From Fibrobacter sp. (GTDB lineage: Bacteria > Fibrobacterota > Fibrobacteria > Fibrobacterales > Fibrobacteraceae), in contig JAGCPF010000046.1 in assembly GCA_017642335.1 (NCBI GenBank), positions 1-64,000 of the forward strand: a stretch of DNA of 64,000 nucleotides, written 5' to 3'. Within the stretch, counting starts at the first letter, position 1; each line of letters begins with the position of its first letter. Below the pieces are notes generated by a model, which worked only from the letters and a program-made list of their open reading frames with translations, was not told the DNA's origin and searched no databases. Below are positions 44,201-51,727 of this stretch, in pieces. Both the position numbers and the translations under genes were made by a program.

Positions 44201-46066
44201 AACCCGCAGCAGGCGAACACGTCCATCACCATTTCGGCTTATATCACGACTTCGATAGGCATCAGGAATGCGAATGTGTTCTTGCGGAATTCCAGTACGG
44301 CGAACACGCAATTTACTTCGTACTCCATGCAGCATGTCAAGGACAGCTTATGGGAATATACAGTCCCGACGAATCTCGTTGTTGCTCCGGGAATAGACTT
44401 TTACATCGTCGCAACAGATACGGCGGGGCAGTCGGGCAAGTCCCCGAGAGTTCCGAATTTGAGCCTGGAACCTTACACCATTTTTGTGGACAACGATATC
44501 CCTGTAGTCAAGGCCGTTTCCGTCGAGTGCGAAGATTCTACAAGCGACCTCAAGACTTTCACCTTCCAATTTACCGACCGCGATGGAATTTTAGGAGTGC
44601 AGTTGTTCTACAAAGGTGAAGATGATGTCATTTATCAAGTGAATCCCTTTGCCAACACCTTCGTGAACGACACCTGGACAACCAGCGTTCCCATGAATGT
44701 CATAGAGTATGCCGGTTTCAGATACTACCTTCGCGTAACTGATGCCCTAGGGGCGTCTGTTCGTTATCCTGAAACCGGTTTTTTAACTACAGACGCTTGC
44801 GAAGTGAAGGACTTTATCCCGGAACCGGTAGATTCGAATGTTACCGACACGATTCCTCAGGATTCGCTCCCTCAGGATACGAGCACGGTACCTCCCGATT
44901 CGAATGTGGTTCCCGAGGATTCTTTCCCGCCGTCTCCCCGCGATTCCGTCGTGTATTCGCTCATTGCCGATACGGCCGAGATGTACGACAAGGACCTGGA
45001 CGGCCGTGCGGACTTCGTGCGCGTGCACTTCAAGGAGGAACGTAGCGACAACATCACGGCTGTCGACTCAATTTTCTGGAATACGAACCGCGGCGAATGG
45101 CGCTATGTGTCGGCTGGGAAGATGAAGCAGAATCGTTCGGACGGCAAATGGTTCGAGGGTTACATCAATAAGCCGTACAAGTACGGGTTGACCAAGGCCG
45201 ACTCTGCTCATCCGCCGTTCCTCGCCTTCACCTCTGTATATTCCGATGAGCTGGAGAACGTGAAGTTGCTGGACCGCGTGGGCGCAGTTCCCGTGAAAGT
45301 GTCGAAGTACCCCGGGAAGGTCGGCCTGAAGGAATACATGGAACCGGAAGGTGCAATGCCGCCGGACACGCTTATTGTCAGGATGTCTGAACCCCTCAAG
45401 AACGCGGGCGAGGAAAGGGCCTGGGAACAGCTCTTCCGTTACTCCGAGTCGTGCAAGGATACGGCCTCGCAACCGGTCCTCCTGAAGAAAGCCCCGACCG
45501 TCCGCGAGAACGGGCTGGTTTGGACTTTGATTCTCGACGGGTATTCGGTCAAGGCGGGGGCCTGCCTCTTCACCGACCCGTCGGCCACCTACATTGACTT
45601 GGCGGGCAACACCCCCGGCCGCGGCGGTATCGAGATTGACGGCCGTGACGGCTTGCTCTACCTGGGCGCGGTTGTGCCGCTCCAGCCTATCAGCGGTATC
45701 GGCAAGACGCCGAAATGGATTCCGCCGGAAGGAAATGGGTGGGAAAGTCTGCCCGATTCGCTGTCCGCAATCAGCGTGAAAGCTAGCATGCCGTACAAGG
45801 CCGAAGTCTATATCTTTGACGGGATAGGGACTTACGTGACCGATTTCCGCCAGAAGTTCGGCTACGACGGCGAGATGGACCAGTCGGTCCGCGGCAAGCC
45901 GGATGAGCTCTTCCATCAGGGCTACCTGCACTGGAACCAACGCTCCGCGAAGGGCCGACATGCGGGCACGGGCGTCTACATCTGGAAAATCCTGTTCACG
46001 TTCGAAGACGGTCACAAGGAAACTCGCATCGTCAAGACGGGTATCTACCGCAAAAAGCCGCGATAA
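41300..46066 (+). CDS. Giant surface protein with von Willebrand A domain, tandem copy 2
   Basis: 1588 residues; same architecture as copy 1: signal peptide (MLLYFVLFLCSLVFAVEAGA), beta repeats, VWA domain at about 730-930 with MIDAS DESPS (D743) and SDGENN, and the same C-terminal domain (YKAEVYIFDGIGTYVTDF, GTGVYIWKILFTF). It has an extra Pro-Asp-Ser-rich spacer near residue 1180-1215. GTG start preceded by GAGAGGGG. Nucleotide identity to copy 1 is high at both ends and lower in the middle, and codon use in the middle is far more AT-rich. It ends in YRKKPR. Role inferred: surface adhesion or matrix. Confidence 0.86.
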   Translation: MLLYFVLFLCSLVFAVEAGASVTIEGDSTSFNVSVGDTLSVTSRKSLQVGENFVKWEVVSGTGTFVNEFADSTRFIPLSDPVVIRRETQTLPIYEISERPTTFYFYENSVKIPQNGLYGIRMSFETDNGGDYALVYKTGQPVNVVYYYEDSTFTKNTTDDATYTFYMQRDCRNGRCVIKTPPKTKVYVFVYLPPGPDTDMEDALTVQMVPSHTLQLTSTGSGALYLHCMDTIQNPCKWILDTDTIQLGCYPDRGLAFDRWEVASGSCSLLDSDNMYAKVVNMTDDCKVNVVFRNGIVYPITDVSTEYNFHKHIYSQANATLGPGVRLSFVAPTTGTYNIVVTNGFSQDRFYYFRYSGFFAKQERNIEVIDSYVDTLSLAAGDTVGVIVYNDLKTDSVFFINYTMQAYKLSLSQDGHGKVSPSGGYSTAYANTRYPVTAEANTGYRFSDWQVVSGSAVIDDKYASNTFAMVTANSELKATFRPVSLCTLSTAKKTFNYEKDFYDESSLSEIRLTWTPPDSAYYVLRFDPVDDLNAFVYGYGTDGTFTTPVSYNSAYQAIGVIFKGTPNVPLYWTIQEYSSSIPNKSFTAWVAASPYVLKVKPSKEGYIEPSNTIYTTPNFNTPVAAIPYVGYKFNSWEKVNGNVTISSLYNAKTSVVLMDSVCTIKATYVKDKTVEPVLNISKLDVSNYPEICTHVSIVDSKTGRPFNGLGADDIDLTQDGQKIRPQVTTSKALGGASVVIVVDESPSMAQNNRMQKAKDAIRSFIFNMGPYDRTAIVGFRGYDDSTFVHQTMTSDKKLLLNAVNTLITEGYGTNVLNGAFDGLKEIVNETNTTAVIILSDGENNAGITDISVVTDEAKRKNTSIYSIALETSAKSPLKELAESSGGMFVSTNDASELTDIYADIRKDILSQHIICYQTPDTIPNGDVHNVVIGMTFDKRTTKDSAQWSENSIPPKVNLTEDTWDKIRNPQQANTSITISAYITTSIGIRNANVFLRNSSTANTQFTSYSMQHVKDSLWEYTVPTNLVVAPGIDFYIVATDTAGQSGKSPRVPNLSLEPYTIFVDNDIPVVKAVSVECEDSTSDLKTFTFQFTDRDGILGVQLFYKGEDDVIYQVNPFANTFVNDTWTTSVPMNVIEYAGFRYYLRVTDALGASVRYPETGFLTTDACEVKDFIPEPVDSNVTDTIPQDSLPQDTSTVPPDSNVVPEDSFPPSPRDSVVYSLIADTAEMYDKDLDGRADFVRVHFKEERSDNITAVDSIFWNTNRGEWRYVSAGKMKQNRSDGKWFEGYINKPYKYGLTKADSAHPPFLAFTSVYSDELENVKLLDRVGAVPVKVSKYPGKVGLKEYMEPEGAMPPDTLIVRMSEPLKNAGEERAWEQLFRYSESCKDTASQPVLLKKAPTVRENGLVWTLILDGYSVKAGACLFTDPSATYIDLAGNTPGRGGIEIDGRDGLLYLGAVVPLQPISGIGKTPKWIPPEGNGWESLPDSLSAISVKASMPYKAEVYIFDGIGTYVTDFRQKFGYDGEMDQSVRGKPDELFHQGYLHWNQRSAKGRHAGTGVYIWKILFTFEDGHKETRIVKTGIYRKKPR

Positions 46067-46230
46067 AATGGCCTTTATTGAATGATTCGGATTGCGATGG
46101 CTGCGAATGCAACGGACGCAGTTTACAAAAATACTTTATAATACTTGCATTCGGGCTTCTGGAATGTTTTTTCCCGTCGTTGACCGATTCCTATATCGTA
46201 ATTTTTTAATTTATGGTCAAAAATAAAATT

Positions 46231-46251
46231 GCGGCCTAGCCGCAGAGGTTT
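46231..46251 (+). promoter_or_regulatory. Hairpin abutting the fabD ribosome site
   Basis: GCGGC (46231-46235) pairs with GCCGC (46239-46243); AGAGG follows at once (46244-46248) and the ATG at 46252. The stem could limit ribosome access. The 185-bp gap before it contains a TATAAT box at 46137-46142. Confidence 0.45.
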
Positions 46252-47169
46252 ATGATGTCTAAGACGATTTTGCTTTTCCCTGGCCAGGGTGCCCAGTATG
46301 TGGGCATGGGCCAGACGCTCGCTTCCACCTTTGAACCGGCCAAGAAGATTATGCAGCAGGCCGACGAAATCCTCGGCTTCTCGCTCTCGAAGCTCATGGC
46401 CGAAGGTCCGGAAGACGTGCTCAAGAGCACCGACAATACCCAGCCGGCCCTCTTCACCGTGTCTGCCATGGTGATGGAACTCCTCAAGTCCGAAGGTTTT
46501 GCCTTTGACTACGTGGCCGGGCATTCCCTCGGCGAATACTCCGCCATCTACGCCGCCGGCGGTTTCAGCTTCGAAGAAGGCCTCCGCCTGGTGCGTACCC
46601 GCGGCGAACTCATGGCATCGGCCGGTTCCAAGAACCCCGGTGCGATGGCCGCCATTATGGGCCAGGACGAAGCCAAGATTCTTGAACTCTGCGAAGCCGT
46701 GAAGGACGTGGGTGCCGTGGTGCCCGCGAACATCAACTGCCCGGGCCAGATTGTGGTGTCCGGTGCGGTCGCCGGCGTGAACAAGCTCGTGGAAAACTGC
46801 GGTGCCGCCGGTATCAAGGCTATTCCGCTTGCCGTTTCGGGTGCCTTCCACAGCCCGCTGATGCAGTTTGCCCAGGCTGGCCTCGCCGAAGCCATCGCCA
46901 AGACGACTTTCAAGGACGTCGAAAAGCCGGTCATCGCGAACGTGATTGCCGAACCGGTCACGAAGGGTAGCGAAATTGCCGACCTGCTGGTGCGCCAACT
47001 GGTGTCTCCGGTCCGCTGGAACGACTGCATGAACAAGGCCATGTCCCTGGGTGTCACGCAGGGCGTGGAAGTCGGCTCCGGCAAGGTGCTCATGGGCCTG
47101 ATGCGCAAGATCAGCCGCGACGTGAAGGTCACTCCGGTGGAAACCATCGAGGCTTTCCAGGCTTTATAG
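46252..47169 (+). CDS. fabD: Malonyl-CoA:ACP transacylase
   Basis: 305 residues. Transfers malonyl from CoA to ACP for fatty-acid elongation. Active-site serine in GHSLGEY (S92), the LLFPGQGAQYVGMG opening, NCPGQIVVSG, the histidine in VSGAFHSPLM, and the late NVxAEPV block are all present. Two adjacent ATG codons (46252, 46255) are usable; AGAGG lies 3 or 6 bases upstream. First gene of fabD-fabG-acpP. Confidence 0.98.
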   Translation: MMSKTILLFPGQGAQYVGMGQTLASTFEPAKKIMQQADEILGFSLSKLMAEGPEDVLKSTDNTQPALFTVSAMVMELLKSEGFAFDYVAGHSLGEYSAIYAAGGFSFEEGLRLVRTRGELMASAGSKNPGAMAAIMGQDEAKILELCEAVKDVGAVVPANINCPGQIVVSGAVAGVNKLVENCGAAGIKAIPLAVSGAFHSPLMQFAQAGLAEAIAKTTFKDVEKPVIANVIAEPVTKGSEIADLLVRQLVSPVRWNDCMNKAMSLGVTQGVEVGSGKVLMGLMRKISRDVKVTPVETIEAFQAL

Positions 47170-47276
47170 ACGAGAGAACGCCGCTACGCGGCTACAGACG
47201 AAAGACGAAAGAATATATATGATGCTTCGCACAGAACTAATTAAAATATCTCTCGTCTCTCGTCTCTCGTCTGAAA
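47170..47276. repeat. Heptamer tracts and hairpins between fabD and fabG
   Basis: GACGAGA/GACGAAA units at about 47170-47211 and TCTCGTC units at 47249-47275. They are mutually inverted, so the transcript can fold into a long imperfect stem. A GCCGC/GCGGC hairpin lies inside. The repeat lies within an operon. Confidence 0.8.
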
Positions 47277-47305
47277 ACTATTAACAACCAACCACAGGAA
47301 CTACT

Positions 47306-48046
47306 ATGGGAAAACTTACAGGTAAAAAAGCCATTGTCACGGGGGCTTCCCGTGGTATCGGTCTCGCCATCGCGACAAAGCTTGCCAGCGAAGGCGCGGA
47401 CGTCGCCATCCTTTCCACCTCGGTCAAAGAAGAACTGGCGGCCAAACTTTCCGCCGAACTTGGGGTGCAGGTCAAGAGCTACGCATGCAACGTGGGCGAC
47501 TCCGAGACGGTCCAGAACGTGTTCAAGCAGATTATCGCCGACATGGGCACGGTCGACATCCTGGTCAACAACGCCGGTATCACCCGTGACGGCCTCCTGA
47601 TGCGCATGAAGGACGAAGAATTTGACGCGGTCATTGCGACCAACCTGCGTTCCGTGTTCCTGTGCACCCGTGCAGTCGCCCGCACCATGATGGGTAAGCG
47701 CACCGGCCACATTATCAACATTTCGAGCATTAACGCCCTGCGTGGCCAGGCCGGACAGGCCAACTACGCCGCCGCCAAGGCGGGCATCATCGGCATGACC
47801 CGCTCCAACGCGAGGGAATTCGCCTCCCGCGGCATTACGGTCAACGCCATCGCCCCCGGCTTCATCGGGACCGACATGACCGCCGCGATGGACGACGCCA
47901 CCAAGGAAAAATATGCAGCCCAAATCCCACTCGGACGTATCGGAAAACCCGAAGATGTGGCCAATGCGGTCGCTTTTTTGGCCTCGGATGACGCCTGTTA
48001 CATCACCGGCCAGATTCTGGGCGTGGATGGGGGGTTGAACGCCTAG
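47306..48046 (+). CDS. fabG: 3-oxoacyl-ACP reductase
   Basis: 246 residues, short-chain dehydrogenase. NADPH motif TGASRGIGLAIA, NNAG at the dinucleotide site, catalytic Ser in INISSINA and the YAAAK pair, then PGFIGTDMT and the C-terminal ITGQILGVDGGL typical of FabG. Reduces 3-oxoacyl-ACP in each elongation cycle. AGGAA precedes the ATG. Followed 47 bp later by acpP. Confidence 0.97.
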   Translation: MGKLTGKKAIVTGASRGIGLAIATKLASEGADVAILSTSVKEELAAKLSAELGVQVKSYACNVGDSETVQNVFKQIIADMGTVDILVNNAGITRDGLLMRMKDEEFDAVIATNLRSVFLCTRAVARTMMGKRTGHIINISSINALRGQAGQANYAAAKAGIIGMTRSNAREFASRGITVNAIAPGFIGTDMTAAMDDATKEKYAAQIPLGRIGKPEDVANAVAFLASDDACYITGQILGVDGGLNA

Positions 48047-48093
48047 GCGTTTTTTATTAAATTTAACCTTAAACAATCCAAACGGAGTTAACA

Positions 48094-48336
48094 ATGACAC
48101 AAGAAGAAATTTTCAAGAAGATTACCGACGTCATCGTCGCCAAGCTCGAAGTCAAGGCCGAAGACGTGAAGATGGAATCCGAATTCGGCAACGACCTGGG
48201 TGCGGACTCTCTCGATCGCGTTGAACTGGTTATGGCTCTCGAAGACGAATTCGAAGTCGAAATCCTCGATTCCGATGCCGAAAAGTTCCAGAAGGTTGCC
48301 GACGTGGTCGCCTTCATCGAATCCAAGAAGGCTTAA
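48094..48336 (+). CDS. acpP: Acyl carrier protein
   Basis: 80 residues, acidic four-helix protein. The phosphopantetheine attachment serine is in GADSLDRVEL (S39). It carries acyl intermediates for FabD, FabG and PlsX, and is the likely target of the PPTase at 61845. CGGAG precedes the ATG. A terminator follows, ending the fab operon before rnc. Confidence 0.98.
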   Translation: MTQEEIFKKITDVIVAKLEVKAEDVKMESEFGNDLGADSLDRVELVMALEDEFEVEILDSDAEKFQKVADVVAFIESKKA

Positions 48337-48365
48337 TTCGGTTCTCATCGGAAAAGCAACTGGAC

Positions 48366-48399
48366 AGGGTGGCCCGAACAAGGGTTGCCCTTTCTTTTT
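48366..48399 (+). terminator. Terminator after acpP
   Basis: AGGGTGGCCC pairs with GGGTTGCCCT (three wobble pairs) and is followed by TTTCTTTTT. Confidence 0.85.
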
Positions 48400-48510
48400 G
48401 AGCGATGAGCGATGAGGCCGCTCGTAAACTCGCTTTGAGGTCGCTTCGCTTTGGGGTTTGTAGATATCCTCTTACCTCAGAGGCGCGTAGCGCCGACCTC
48501 ATAGCTCACA
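48400..48510. repeat. Heptamer and palindromic repeats between acpP and rnc
   Basis: GAGCGAT units at the left end, TGAGGTCG/CGACCTCA inverted repeat, GGCGC/GCGCC hairpin (48482-48494), and a final CATAGCTCACAGCT tract. No gene. Confidence 0.7.
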
Positions 48511-48512
48511 GC

Positions 48513-48518
48513 TATATT
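48513..48518 (+). promoter_or_regulatory. TATATT box four bases from the rnc start
   Basis: TATATT ATAC ATG, with no Shine-Dalgarno sequence and a terminator upstream. This implies a promoter whose transcript begins at or just after the ATG, or a start further downstream. Confidence 0.4.
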
Positions 48519-48522
48519 ATAC

Positions 48523-49344
48523 ATGGAAAAGAATACTCTCCTCCACAAAATGCTAAAGCTCTGGTTTCGCCAGAAGTCCGGTGACGGGCTTGAGGCAAAG
48601 CTTGGGTATAGGTTCCGCGATCCGGAACTGCTGGCCCATGCCCTGGTGCATCGGTCTTTCCTGTCCGGCAAGGACCTCCCGTACACGAACAACAACGAGC
48701 GCCTGGAGTTCCTGGGCGATTCCGTGCTCAACATGCTGACCACGGAGTACCTGTACAAGACCTACCCCGACGATTCCGAAGGCAACCTTTCCAAGCGCAA
48801 GAGCGCTGTGGTCTCCGGCCATGCCTGTGCCCAGTCCTCCAAGGAATGGAACCTGGGCGACTACATCAAGATTGGCAAGTCCGAGGCCAAGATGGGCGGT
48901 CGGGGCAAGGAAACGATCCTCGCCGACGCCTACGAGGCGGTGCTCGGGGCGGTGTACCTGGACGGCGGGCTCGAAGAGGTCCGCGCCATCCTCAACCGTT
49001 TCCATTTCCCGCGGGTGCAAGAAATCATCGTGGCCGAGGACTTCGTGAACTACAAGAGCGAACTGCTGGAACTCACGCAGGGCTCCAAGCTGCACATGTC
49101 CCCGGAGTACGTCATCGTGGCCGAAGATGGTCCGGAACACCAGAAGTCGTTCACCGCCGAGGTCTCCGTGAACGGGAAGGTCTACGGTCGGGGGACGGGC
49201 CCGAACAAGAAGAAGGCCGAGCAGGAAGCTGCCCGTGTCTCGCTGGAAATTCTCAGGGCCGAGATGGCGGCGGCCGAGTCCGAGGAGTCCGATAAGGGCC
49301 CCACGCCCAAGAAGCAGAAACAGCGCCACGTGGGCTTGCCGTAG
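48523..49344 (+). CDS. rnc: Ribonuclease III
   Basis: 273 residues. RNase III domain with the signature NERLEFLGDSVLN and the second acidic cluster in ETILADAYEAVLGAVYLDGG; a dsRNA-binding domain follows (about residues 180-245, SKLHMSPEYVIVAEDGPEHQKSF...KKKAEQEAA). A short Lys-rich tail follows. It processes rRNA precursors and structured mRNAs. acpP-rnc order is common in bacteria. If transcription starts at TATATT the first ATG may be leaderless; an internal ATG at 48550 would still keep the whole domain. Confidence 0.97.
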   Translation: MEKNTLLHKMLKLWFRQKSGDGLEAKLGYRFRDPELLAHALVHRSFLSGKDLPYTNNNERLEFLGDSVLNMLTTEYLYKTYPDDSEGNLSKRKSAVVSGHACAQSSKEWNLGDYIKIGKSEAKMGGRGKETILADAYEAVLGAVYLDGGLEEVRAILNRFHFPRVQEIIVAEDFVNYKSELLELTQGSKLHMSPEYVIVAEDGPEHQKSFTAEVSVNGKVYGRGTGPNKKKAEQEAARVSLEILRAEMAAAESEESDKGPTPKKQKQRHVGLP

Positions 49345-49396
49345 TTAGTAGACGAGAGACGAAAGACGAGAGAGAAGGCGTGACTGGTCGCAGGAA
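49345..49396 (+). repeat. Heptamer tract (GACGAGA) after rnc
   Basis: GACGAGA GACGAAA GACGAGA GAGAAGG in phase, then unique sequence up to the next repeat. Confidence 0.85.
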
Positions 49397-49470
49397 TTGT
49401 CATTGCGAGGTGCGATTGCCAGAGCCTGCCGCGAGCGAAGCGTGGCGGAAGCAATCTCCGCTAGTCATCT
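49397..49470 (+). repeat. TTGTCATTGCGAGG...GCAATCTCC dispersed repeat
   Basis: Same termini and the same trailing AGTCATCT as 7373-7499 and 41062-41188, but with a different centre (GATTGCCAGAGCCTGCCGCG). Confidence 0.88.
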
Positions 49471-49521
49471 GAAGGGTATGAGGCCCGAGCCTCGAAACTT
49501 AATAAAACGAGAGACGATAGT

Positions 49522-51324
49522 ATGAAGAATATGAAGACGAGAATTTATGGTATTGCACTGGCATCCCTGATGGTTTCGGCGATGGCCCTCACCGCCTGCA
49601 ACGAACAGGGGAAGTCCGGGGCTTCCAAGTCCGCTGAGCTGAACTGCCCGGAACTGCCGGTCGATTCCACCGCCACGGGCGAGTTCGACCCGATTGCCTC
49701 GAAGGACGCCCGCCCCTGCGGGACAATCACCCTCTGGGGCTCCGCGATGCCGAAGTCCTTCAACATGTGGGAAGACTACAACAGCTTCTCCGCCGAGCTC
49801 ATGGGCATGATGTTCGAGCCGCTCGTGAGTCTGCACTCCACCGAGGACCGCGAAGTCGGTATCCTCGCCGACAGCTGGAGCGTTAGCGAAGACGGCAAGA
49901 CGTTCACCTTCCACGTGGATGCGCGGGCCCGGTGGAGCGACGGCAAGCCCGTCACCGCCGAAGATGTGCAGTACTACTACGACGTCATCATGGACGAGAA
50001 GAACCTCACCCCGATTTTCAAGGTCGGGCTTAGCCGTTTCGACCGCCCCGAGGTGGTCGACAGCCTCACGGTGAAGATGACCGCGAAGGAATCGCACTGG
50101 GGAAACTTCTGGGAAGCTGCGGGCATGCTCGCGTTCCCCAAGCACGTTTGGGCAGGGAAGGACTTCAACCAGATCCGCTACGAGTTCCCGGTGGTTTCGG
50201 GCCCGTACAAGATCAAGACCTTCCGCGAGGACCGCTACGTGGAATTGCAGCGCCGAGCTGACTGGTGGGGCTTCCACAAGAACTGGAACCGCGGCAAGTA
50301 CAACTTCGAGAAGATCCGCTACCGTTTTATGAACGACCAGACGAAGGCCCTCGAAGCCTTCAAGAAGCAGGACTTCAACGCCTATGCCATCTACACCAGC
50401 AGCATCTGGATGAAGCAGACCGACTTCGATGCCGTCAAGAAGGGCTGGGCCGTAAAGCAGCGTATCTTTAACAAGGAGCCCATCGGCTTCCAGGGCATGG
50501 CCATCAACCTGCGCAAGCCGCAGTTCCAGGACGTTCGCGTGCGCCGTGCCTTGAGCATGCTTTTGAACCGCGAGGCCATGAACGAGAAGTACATGTTCGG
50601 CCAGTACTTCTTGCTGAACAGCTACTACCCCGACCTGTGGGAAGGCAACCAGAACCCGACGGCGCCGCTTTACAAGTTCAACCCGGACAGCGCCCGTGCC
50701 CTCTTTGCCGAAGCGGGCTACAAGGTGAACGGCCAGGGCGTGCTCGAAAAAGACGGCAAGGCCTTCGCCATCAACTTCATCACGAGCCAGGAAGACCTGC
50801 GCCACCTCACGCTGTTCCAGGAAGACCTGAAGAAGGTCGGCGTGGTGGCGACCATCGAGCAGATGAGCCAGAGCACCTTGCGCAAGCGCCTCGATGATGC
50901 CGACTTCGACCTCTACTGGGTGAATTGGGGTGCAGGCCGCCTCCGCGACCCGGAAGCGAGCTGGCATTCTGCAACGGCACTCCAGAAGGGTACGAATAAC
51001 CTTGCCGGCGTTCAGGATAAAGTTGTCGATAGCCTCATCAACTTGCAGAAGACGGAATTCGACCTCGCGAAGCGTAACGAAATCCTGAAAGCACTCGACA
51101 ACCGCCTCGCCGAAATCGTGCCGTACGTGCTCATGTGGCAGTGCGACCACCACCGCATTCTCTACTGGAATCGCTACGGCATGCCCGAAAAGGTGCTGGA
51201 CCGCTTCAACCGCGAAGACGCCATCCCCGTTTACTGGTGGCTCGACCCGGAAAAGTCCAAGAAACTCGACGCCGCGATGAAATCCGGCGAAAGCCTGCCG
51301 ATCCCCGAATACGATGTGAAATAG
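49522..51324 (+). CDS. Solute-binding lipoprotein of a peptide-type ABC transporter
   Basis: 600 residues. Lipobox LTAC in a standard signal; the rest is an SBP_bac_5 (OppA/YejA-like) fold. Landmarks: MMFEPLVSL, a LADSWSVSEDGKTFTFHV segment, WSDGKPVTAEDVQY, VRRALSMLLNREAMN, and a DFDLYWVNW block. It binds oligopeptides or similar solutes outside the inner membrane. No permease or ATPase is next to it. The ribosome site is weak; the only purine-rich stretch (CGAGAGACGA, 5 bases before the ATG) is itself part of the heptamer repeat family. An internal ATG at 49531 is possible. Confidence 0.92.
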   Translation: MKNMKTRIYGIALASLMVSAMALTACNEQGKSGASKSAELNCPELPVDSTATGEFDPIASKDARPCGTITLWGSAMPKSFNMWEDYNSFSAELMGMMFEPLVSLHSTEDREVGILADSWSVSEDGKTFTFHVDARARWSDGKPVTAEDVQYYYDVIMDEKNLTPIFKVGLSRFDRPEVVDSLTVKMTAKESHWGNFWEAAGMLAFPKHVWAGKDFNQIRYEFPVVSGPYKIKTFREDRYVELQRRADWWGFHKNWNRGKYNFEKIRYRFMNDQTKALEAFKKQDFNAYAIYTSSIWMKQTDFDAVKKGWAVKQRIFNKEPIGFQGMAINLRKPQFQDVRVRRALSMLLNREAMNEKYMFGQYFLLNSYYPDLWEGNQNPTAPLYKFNPDSARALFAEAGYKVNGQGVLEKDGKAFAINFITSQEDLRHLTLFQEDLKKVGVVATIEQMSQSTLRKRLDDADFDLYWVNWGAGRLRDPEASWHSATALQKGTNNLAGVQDKVVDSLINLQKTEFDLAKRNEILKALDNRLAEIVPYVLMWQCDHHRILYWNRYGMPEKVLDRFNREDAIPVYWWLDPEKSKKLDAAMKSGESLPIPEYDVK

Positions 51325-51405
51325 CTTTGAGCGATGAGCTCGGTCGCTAGCGCTCCCTCTGAGGTGTGAGGTAAATAGAGGTTAGGGGTTGGTGATTAGG
51401 AAAAA
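51325..51405 (+). repeat. Degenerate heptamer tract after the solute-binding protein gene
   Basis: GAGCGAT GAGCTCG..., GTGAGGT, GGTTAGG, GGTTGGT and GATTAGG units, partly in 7-bp phase. Confidence 0.65.
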
Positions 51406-51432
51406 AAAGTTTTTTGTCTTTTTTTCTGTGTC

Positions 51433-51724
51433 TTACATACTAAACGTCAAAATTTTGCCGAATAATATGTAAAAATGTCCGTCAACAGAAAGAAAAGGGC
51501 TTTTTTTTCATCACCTTACATACTAAAATGTTTTTTTTAGTGACTTAGTATGTAAATTTGCTGGCAAAACAATTTACTTTATACGAATTTTTGTGGATTT
51601 TACATACTAGAGGACGCTTTTTTTTGAATTTAGTATGTAAACGAGATTGTTTTTCCTTTTTACTGGATGCCGATTTAAGAGAAATTACATACTAATCGTT
51701 CAGAAAAAGAAAAATAGTATGTAA
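51433..51724. repeat. Array of four 40-41 bp palindromic elements with 83-85 bp pitch
   Basis: Units at 51433-51472, 51516-51555, 51600-51640 and 51685-51724. All begin TTACATACTA and end (T)A(G/A)TATGTAA; centres differ. Gaps between units are 43, 44 and 44 bp of unrelated sequence. The array lies in a 659-bp region without genes, between heptamer tracts. Confidence 0.93.
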
Positions 51725-51727
51725 GAC

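Noticed and set aside
51433-51724. CRISPR array
   Set aside because: The elements are spaced regularly, but only their 10-bp ends are conserved and the centres differ, unlike CRISPR direct repeats. No cas gene is nearby.
51433-51724. Integron attC array
   Set aside because: The ends lack the RYYYAAC/GTTRRRY core sites, there are no gene cassettes between elements, and no integrase is present.
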